Assembly: GCA_947630715.1 (NCBI GenBank)
Contig: CANRIP010000006.1
Span: forward strand, 1-64,000
DNA from: an uncultured Acetatifactor sp.
Lineage (GTDB): Bacteria; Bacillota; Clostridia; Lachnospirales; Lachnospiraceae
Reading direction: 5' to 3'
Length of the DNA: 64,000 nt
In this document: positions 59,809 to 64,000 of the stretch, in pieces
Numbering within the stretch: position 1 is the stretch's first letter
How the letters are laid out: every line of letters starts with the position of its first letter
Notes under the pieces: generated by a model
Told to the model about the DNA's origin: nothing
The model's input: the letters and a program-made list of their open reading frames with translations, nothing else
Databases searched by the model: none
Translations under genes and position numbers: made by a program

Positions 59809-61641
59809 TTATTTGCGCATGGCAGCCCGTTTCCTCAGGGTGGGATCCAGAATTTTCTTGCGGATGCGCAGGCTCCCTGGGGTCACCTCCAGCAGCTCGT
59901 CCGTATCGATAAAATCAAGGGCCTGTTCCAGAGAGAGCAGCTTGGGAGGCGTCAGGCGCAGCGCTTCGTCCGCGCTGGAGGAACGGGTGTTGGTCAACTG
60001 TTTTTTCCGGCAGACGTTGACCTCTATGTCTTCGCTTCGCCCGGTCTGCCCTACAACCATGCCGGCATACACCTTTTCCCCGGGGCCGATGAACAAAATG
60101 CCGCGCTCCTGAGCGTTGAACAGGCCGTAGGTGATGGCCTCCCCCGCCTCAAAGGCGATGAGGGAGCCCTGTTTTCGGTACTGAATGTCTCCCTTGAAGG
60201 GGGAATAGCCGTCAAACACCGTGTTCATGACGCCGGTTCCCCTGGTATCGGTCAAAAATTCACCCCGGTAGCCGATCAGCCCCCGGGCGGGGATGGAAAA
60301 TTCCAGCCGGGTTCCGGTTCCGCCGGAGATGGATCCCATATTCAAAAGCTCTCCCTTTCTCTGTCCCAGCTTTTCAATCACCACGCCGGAATACTCGCTG
60401 GGGACGTCGATATAGCAAAGCTCCATGGGCTCCGTTCGTCTGCCGTTCTCATCCGTATGGTACAGCACCTCCGCCTTGCTGACGGCAAACTCATATCCCT
60501 CTCTGCGCATGCTTTCGATCAAAACGGACAGATGCAGCTCCCCCCGGCCCGAGACTTTGAAACACTCTGTGGAATCCGTTTCCTCCACCCGGAGGGACAC
60601 GTCGGTATTCAGCTCCCGGAACAGCCTGTCCCGGATGTGGCGGCTGGTTACATACTTGCCCTCCTGGCCCGCCAGAGGGGAATCGTTGACCATAAACTGC
60701 ATGGCGATAGTAGGCTCGCTGATCTTCTGAAAAGGAATGGGTTTCGGGCATTCGGGGGAGCAGAGAGTGTCGCCGATGTGGATATCGCTGATGCCGGCGA
60801 TGGCAACGATGGAGCCAATATCCGCCTGCTTGACCTCTGTTTTTCCCAGGCCGTCAAATTCATAGAGTCGGCTTACCTTGACCCGGGTCTGTTTGCCGGG
60901 CTCATGGTGATTGCAGATCACCACTTCCTGGTTGACGCGGATCTGCCCGTTATCCACCTTTCCCACGCCGATGCGCCCTACATACTCGTTGTAATCGATG
61001 GTGCTGATCAGCACCTGGGTGCCGGCGTCCGGATCCCCCTCGGGGGCCGGAATATAGTTTAAGATGGTTTCAAACAGCGGTTCCATGCTGACGCCGGGTT
61101 TCTCCATGTCAAGGGAGGCTACGCCGGTTCTGGCGGAGGCGAACACGAAGGGGCAGTCCAGTTGGGAATCGTCGGCGTCCAGTTCCAGAAACAGATCCAG
61201 CACCTCGTCCACAACCTCGCCGGGCCTTGCCTCCGGCCGGTCGATTTTATTGATACATACGATGACGGGCAGCTTAAGCTCCAGCGCCTTGCGGAGAACG
61301 AATTTGGTCTGGGGCATGGCGCCTTCAAAGGCGTCCACCACCAGGATCACGCCGTTTACCATTTTGAGAACGCGCTCCACCTCTCCGCCGAAATCCGCGT
61401 GGCCGGGCGTGTCAATGATATTAATCTTGGTATTTTTATAAGTGACGGCGGTATTTTTGGACAGGATCGTGATGCCCCGCTCCCGTTCGATATCGCCGGA
61501 GTCCATGACCCGTTCGGCCACCTCCTGGCCCTCGCGGAACACGCCGCTTTGCTTTAACAGCTCGTCCACCAGAGTGGTTTTGCCGTGGTCTACATGGGCT
61601 ATGATGGCCACATTCCGCACATCTTCTCTTTTTTGTCTCAT
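59809..61641 (-). CDS. typA: ribosome-associated GTPase TypA/BipA
   Basis: 610 residues from the ATG at 61641 (MRQKREDVRNVAIIAHVDHGKTT; GAGGAAA upstream); ORF-track start 61725 adds a leader. EF-G-like GTPase with a role in 50S assembly and stress. G1 AHVDHGKTTLVDELL, switch GITILSKNTAV and DTPGHADFGGEVERVL, G4 NKIDRPEARP, and BipA-specific C-terminal GYSPFKGDIQYRKQGSLIAFE and ERGILFIGPGEKVYAGM. Monocistronic. Confidence 0.96.
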   Translation of the reverse strand: MRQKREDVRNVAIIAHVDHGKTTLVDELLKQSGVFREGQEVAERVMDSGDIERERGITILSKNTAVTYKNTKINIIDTPGHADFGGEVERVLKMVNGVILVVDAFEGAMPQTKFVLRKALELKLPVIVCINKIDRPEARPGEVVDEVLDLFLELDADDSQLDCPFVFASARTGVASLDMEKPGVSMEPLFETILNYIPAPEGDPDAGTQVLISTIDYNEYVGRIGVGKVDNGQIRVNQEVVICNHHEPGKQTRVKVSRLYEFDGLGKTEVKQADIGSIVAIAGISDIHIGDTLCSPECPKPIPFQKISEPTIAMQFMVNDSPLAGQEGKYVTSRHIRDRLFRELNTDVSLRVEETDSTECFKVSGRGELHLSVLIESMRREGYEFAVSKAEVLYHTDENGRRTEPMELCYIDVPSEYSGVVIEKLGQRKGELLNMGSISGGTGTRLEFSIPARGLIGYRGEFLTDTRGTGVMNTVFDGYSPFKGDIQYRKQGSLIAFEAGEAITYGLFNAQERGILFIGPGEKVYAGMVVGQTGRSEDIEVNVCRKKQLTNTRSSSADEALRLTPPKLLSLEQALDFIDTDELLEVTPGSLRIRKKILDPTLRKRAAMRK

Positions 61642-61715
61642 CTTACAATTTCCTCGCATTCTGCCGCGGCAGGGCGGCTGTTCCAATGTCCTGTGAACGC
61701 TTTGCAAACTGTTAC

Positions 61716-61744
61716 AGTATAGCACTATTTCCGGGAGGGCGCAA
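61716..61744 (-). promoter_or_regulatory. probable typA promoter
   Basis: Minus strand TTGCGC (61739-61744), 17-bp spacer, TATACT (61716-61721), 75 bp before the start codon. Confidence 0.6.
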
Positions 61745-61792
61745 GCGCAGGATGCCGATTTTTAAATTCTGGTTGATTTTTATGTTGAAAGG

Positions 61793-62050
61793 TATAATAA
61801 TAAAGGGGAAAGTGGCGGGAAATCGTGAATCGTGGGGAAATACCGCGATGGAAAAAGATTCTAAAATCTCCTGAAATATAGTATATATATTAATATCCAC
61901 CGGAGAAGGATCTGCCGGGGGATTCATCGAAAAAATATTTAAGCACAAGACGGGAGGACAAGGCTGGAACGAAGGTTCCACGCCCCGGAATCCGGGCGCG
62001 ACCGGATTCCCCTGGATTGCAGCCGTTACAGCGGCAGAAGGAGAGGAAAA
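61793..62050 (+). promoter_or_regulatory. structured leader before the SSB-like gene
   Basis: A TATAAT at 61793-61798 lacks a well-spaced -35 (TTGATT is 14 bp away). The roughly 250-nt stretch that follows has three hairpins: TGGAAC-GAAG-GTTCCA (61965-61980), GGAATCCGG-loop-CCGGATTCC (61987-62010, perfect 9 bp) and GCCG-TTACAG-CGGC near 62031. No T-run and no riboswitch class that I recognise. Could be a regulatory leader or unrelated. Confidence 0.4.
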
Positions 62051-62707
62051 ATGACGGATAAAGTAATTGAAAACAATCAGGTAACGGTGATGGGAGAGAT
62101 CGTCAGCGGTTTCACTTACAGTCACCAGATCTACGGCGAGGGTTTTTATATGATGGATGTCAAGTGCAAGCGTCTGAGCGAAAGCTATGACACGATTCCG
62201 GTCATGGTGTCGGAGCGCTTGCTGGATGTGACGGCCAACTATGAGGGAGCGCTGATCTGCGTCAACGGGCAGTTCCGGTCCTACAATCGCCATGAGGAAC
62301 ACAGGAACCGGCTGGTTTTGTCCGTGTTCGCAAGAGAGATCAGCTTTGTGGAGGAGATGGAGGAAAGCTCCAAGACCAACCAGATTTTTCTGGACGGCTA
62401 TATCTGCAAGGAGCCTATTTACCGTAAGACCCCCCTGGGACGGGAGATCGCGGATCTTCTGCTGGCGGTGAACCGGCCTTACGGCAAATCCGATTACATA
62501 CCCTGCATCTGCTGGGGCAGAAACGCCCGTTATGCCAGCAATTTTAAGGTGGGAGAGCGCTGCGCCGTATGGGGCAGGATCCAAAGCCGTGAATATATGA
62601 AGAAACTGGACGAGGAGAACGTGGAAAAGCGGGTGGCCTTTGAAGTCTCCGTCAGCAAGCTGGAGATTATGGAAGACGGCGGGGAAAATACGGAGGAAGA
62701 ATCTTAA
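62051..62707 (+). CDS. single-stranded DNA-binding-like protein with OB folds
   Basis: 218 residues. Two OB-type segments: about 10-105 (QVTVMGEIVSGFTYSHQIYGEGFYMMD, QFRSYNRHEEHRNRLVLSVFA) and 108-200 (IFLDGYICKEPIYRKTPLGREIADLLLAVNRP with IPCICWGRNARYASNFKVGERCAVWGRIQSREY, clearly SSB-like). It lacks the acidic DDDIPF tail of housekeeping SSB, so it is probably a secondary SSB-type protein. GGAGAGG precedes the ATG. Exact role unknown. Confidence 0.78.
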   Translation: MTDKVIENNQVTVMGEIVSGFTYSHQIYGEGFYMMDVKCKRLSESYDTIPVMVSERLLDVTANYEGALICVNGQFRSYNRHEEHRNRLVLSVFAREISFVEEMEESSKTNQIFLDGYICKEPIYRKTPLGREIADLLLAVNRPYGKSDYIPCICWGRNARYASNFKVGERCAVWGRIQSREYMKKLDEENVEKRVAFEVSVSKLEIMEDGGENTEEES

Positions 62708-62718
62708 GATTTGTTTCA

Positions 62719-62747
62719 TTGCCAGATCCTGGAAAATGTGGTATGCT
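62719..62747 (+). promoter_or_regulatory. promoter for the adenosyltransferase gene
   Basis: TTGCCA (62719-62724), 17-bp spacer, TATGCT (62742-62747), 37 bp before the start. No cobalamin riboswitch is present. Confidence 0.6.
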
Positions 62748-62784
62748 TACGGAAGCACGGATCCCACACGACGAGAGGTGTATT

Positions 62785-63282
62785 ATGGCAAAAGGATCAA
62801 TCTGCATTTATTCCGGGGAGGGACGGGGAAAATCCTCCGCTGCGATCGGGAAGGCCGTACAGGCCGCCACGGAGGGCAGGAGGGTGGTGATCATCCAGTT
62901 CCTGAAGGGAAAAGGCCTGGAAGACTCCGAATTTTTAAAACGGATGGAACCTGACATCAGGCTGTTCCGGTTTGAGAAATCCGATGAAAATTTTGAAATG
63001 CTGTCCCAGGAGAAGAAGAAAGAAGAGATTGCAAACATCCGAAACGGCTTGAACTACGCAAGAAAAGTGCTGGCCACCGGAGAATGCGATCTTCTGGTTC
63101 TGGACGAAGTGCTGGGGCTGGTGGAAAAGGATATTGTGGACGGCGGAGAGCTGAAGGAGATTCTGGAAAACCGGGGGGAAACCGGGATTATTTTAACCGG
63201 CATCAATCTGCCGGATTCCATCTGTATTCTGGCGGACGAAGTTTCCAAAATCGAGACGGTGAAATTTAAGGTGTGGGAATAA
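62785..63282 (+). CDS. cobO: cob(I)alamin adenosyltransferase (CobA/CobO type)
   Basis: 165 residues from the ATG at 62785 (GAGAGGTG upstream). Transfers the adenosyl group of ATP to cobalamin or corrinoid. P-loop SGEGRGKSSAAIGKA, VVIIQFLKGKG, LLVLDEVLGLVEKDIVDGGEL and the TGINLPDSI motif are those of the CobA/BtuR family. No cobalamin synthesis genes are adjacent. Slightly shorter than the typical 170-200. Confidence 0.92.
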   Translation: MAKGSICIYSGEGRGKSSAAIGKAVQAATEGRRVVIIQFLKGKGLEDSEFLKRMEPDIRLFRFEKSDENFEMLSQEKKKEEIANIRNGLNYARKVLATGECDLLVLDEVLGLVEKDIVDGGELKEILENRGETGIILTGINLPDSICILADEVSKIETVKFKVWE

Positions 63283-63287
63283 AAGCA

Positions 63288-63316
63288 TTGACACTTGTCC
63301 GGCAGAATGTTATGAT
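63288..63316 (+). promoter_or_regulatory. promoter of the lysine riboswitch-dapA transcript
   Basis: TTGACA (63288-63293), 17-bp spacer, TATGAT (63311-63316), giving a start about 15 bases before the aptamer. Confidence 0.8.
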
Positions 63317-63336
63317 GCAGTTATTAAAACGATAAG

Positions 63337-63509
63337 GGAGATAGAGGTTGCGTTTTTCAGGAGTACTCCTTTTGATGCGGCAGGCGCAGAGGAAAAGGGA
63401 GAAAAGGGAAGGACGCCGAAAGAAGGGATCATCTGCGGATTTCTTCTTGGGCATGCAGTGAAAAACTGCATGACTGTCATCCGGCTGTCTGCCGGATGGG
63501 GCGCTATCA
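63337..63509 (+). ncRNA. lysine riboswitch (L box)
   Basis: The aptamer begins GGAGATAGAGGTTGCG and closes with GGGCGCTATC, P1 pairing GATAG with CTATC. Conserved internal pieces are present: CAGGAGTACTCC, GCCGAAAGAAGG, a stem with TTCTTCTTGGG, GCAGTGAAAAACTGC and GACTGTCATCCGGC. These are the L-box signatures seen before dap/lys genes. Lysine binding should favour the terminator downstream and shut off dapA. Confidence 0.9.
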
Positions 63510-63533
63510 AGGGAAATCCTCTTTGGGAATTTT

Positions 63534-63564
63534 CGCCGGCGCCATGTATGCGCCGGCGTTTTTT
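63534..63564 (+). terminator. riboswitch expression-platform terminator
   Basis: CGCCGGCGC (63534-63542), loop CATGTAT, GCGCCGGCG (63550-63558), then six T. A perfect 9-bp GC stem 25 bases after the aptamer. Confidence 0.92.
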
Positions 63565-63632
63565 CATGGGGGCTTATCCGGTCACAATTTACATAGCAGA
63601 AAACCGCTCAGGGCGGAAGGAGGAAGAAAAAT

Positions 63633-64000
63633 ATGGCTATTTTTAAAGGCGCCGGCGTGGCCATCGTCACGCCCATGCACGAGGACGGCAGCGTGGACTA
63701 TGAAACGTTTGAGGAACTGATTGAATTTGAGATCAGGGGAGGGGTGGACGCGATTATCGTCTGCGGCACCACCGGGGAATCCTCCACCCTGTCCCATGCG
63801 GATCATCTGGATGTGATCCGCTGCTGCGTGGATGCGGTGAAAAAGAGGGTGCCGGTAGTGGCCGGAACCGGCTCAAACAGCACGGAGACGGCAATCTATC
63901 TGTCGGAGAGGGCGCAGATGATCGGAGTGGACGGCCTGCTGCTGGTGAGCCCTTATTACAATAAGGCCACTCAGAACGGGCTGTACGAGCATTTCAAGAC
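63633..64000 (+). CDS. dapA: 4-hydroxy-tetrahydrodipicolinate synthase, N-terminal part
   Basis: Runs off the window after about 122 codons, so it is absent from the ORF track. Start ATG 63633 with AAGGAGG upstream (MAIFKGAGVAIVTPM). First committed step of lysine/diaminopimelate synthesis: pyruvate plus aspartate semialdehyde. Conserved GVDAIIVCGTTGESSTLSHADH and PVVAGTGSNST; LLVSPYYNKATQNGLYEHF leads into the active site, whose Schiff-base lysine would be beyond the end. Controlled by the lysine riboswitch, consistent with dipicolinate and cell-wall supply. Confidence 0.96.
   Translation, partial: MAIFKGAGVAIVTPMHEDGSVDYETFEELIEFEIRGGVDAIIVCGTTGESSTLSHADHLDVIRCCVDAVKKRVPVVAGTGSNSTETAIYLSERAQMIGVDGLLLVSPYYNKATQNGLYEHFK

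Noticed and set aside
61860-62050. SSB leader considered as a SAM, TPP or cobalamin riboswitch
   Set aside because: The conserved core sequences of those classes are absent.
61712-62719. 335-residue minus-strand ORF
   Set aside because: Antisense to the SSB-like gene and its leader; the plus-strand protein has clear OB-fold motifs.

Overview
The window looks like chromosome of a spore-forming Clostridia member, most probably a GC-rich Lachnospiraceae. The grounds are a complete spoIIIA operon (AA to AH) and spoIVB, housekeeping order typical of that family (deoB-prfC-asp23-nusB-xseA-xseB-ispA-dxs-tlyA-nadK-recN-spoIVB), SPKTG-type surface anchoring, a CIRCE element and a lysine riboswitch. 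Most genes use GC-rich codons; a block at about 57.0-59.65 kb is clearly AT-rich and looks acquired. I found no tRNA, rRNA, CRISPR array, transposase or integrase.

Layout. 0-3.1 kb: tail of an LCP cell-wall ligase, then three envelope or secreted proteins separated by tandem repeats and palindromes. 3.3-4.8 kb: cardiolipin synthase (minus). 5.07-12.18 kb: a defence operon with its own strong promoter: N6-adenine methyltransferase, C5-cytosine methyltransferase, a 983-residue protein with two McrB-like AAA+ modules, and an McrC-like nuclease gene interrupted by one in-frame amber codon. It resembles LlaJI-type McrBC-like restriction-modification, with one adenine and one cytosine methylase instead of two cytosine methylases. 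12.3-28.8 kb: three sensory modules, each pairing a signalling protein (hybrid kinase; GGDEF-EAL; OmpR/kinase pair) with an orphan solute-binding lipoprotein and no permease; a MATE exporter and a CIRCE-controlled Hsp20 lie among them. 28.8-33.7 kb: beta-mannan/cellobiose cluster (GH26, GH130, GH94). 33.8-38.0 kb: membrane protein, glycerophosphodiesterase, transglutaminase-like protein, PAP2 phosphatase.

38.2-57.0 kb: sporulation and housekeeping block, starting with spoIIIA behind a SigE-like promoter and running through nucleotide salvage, translation, exonuclease VII, isoprenoid synthesis, NAD kinase and RecN to SpoIVB. The argR gene often found between nadK and recN, and spo0A usually found after spoIVB, are not there. 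57.1-59.65 kb: AT-rich AbiL-like pair (AAA ATPase plus RloB) and a small membrane protein. 59.8-64 kb: typA/bipA (minus), an SSB-like protein with a long leader, cobalamin adenosyltransferase, and a lysine riboswitch with terminator in front of dapA, which runs off the end.

A recurrent oddity is short tandem arrays with different units (10, 11, 14, about 24 and about 33 bp), mostly T-poor on the + strand and sitting between genes or just before gene starts.
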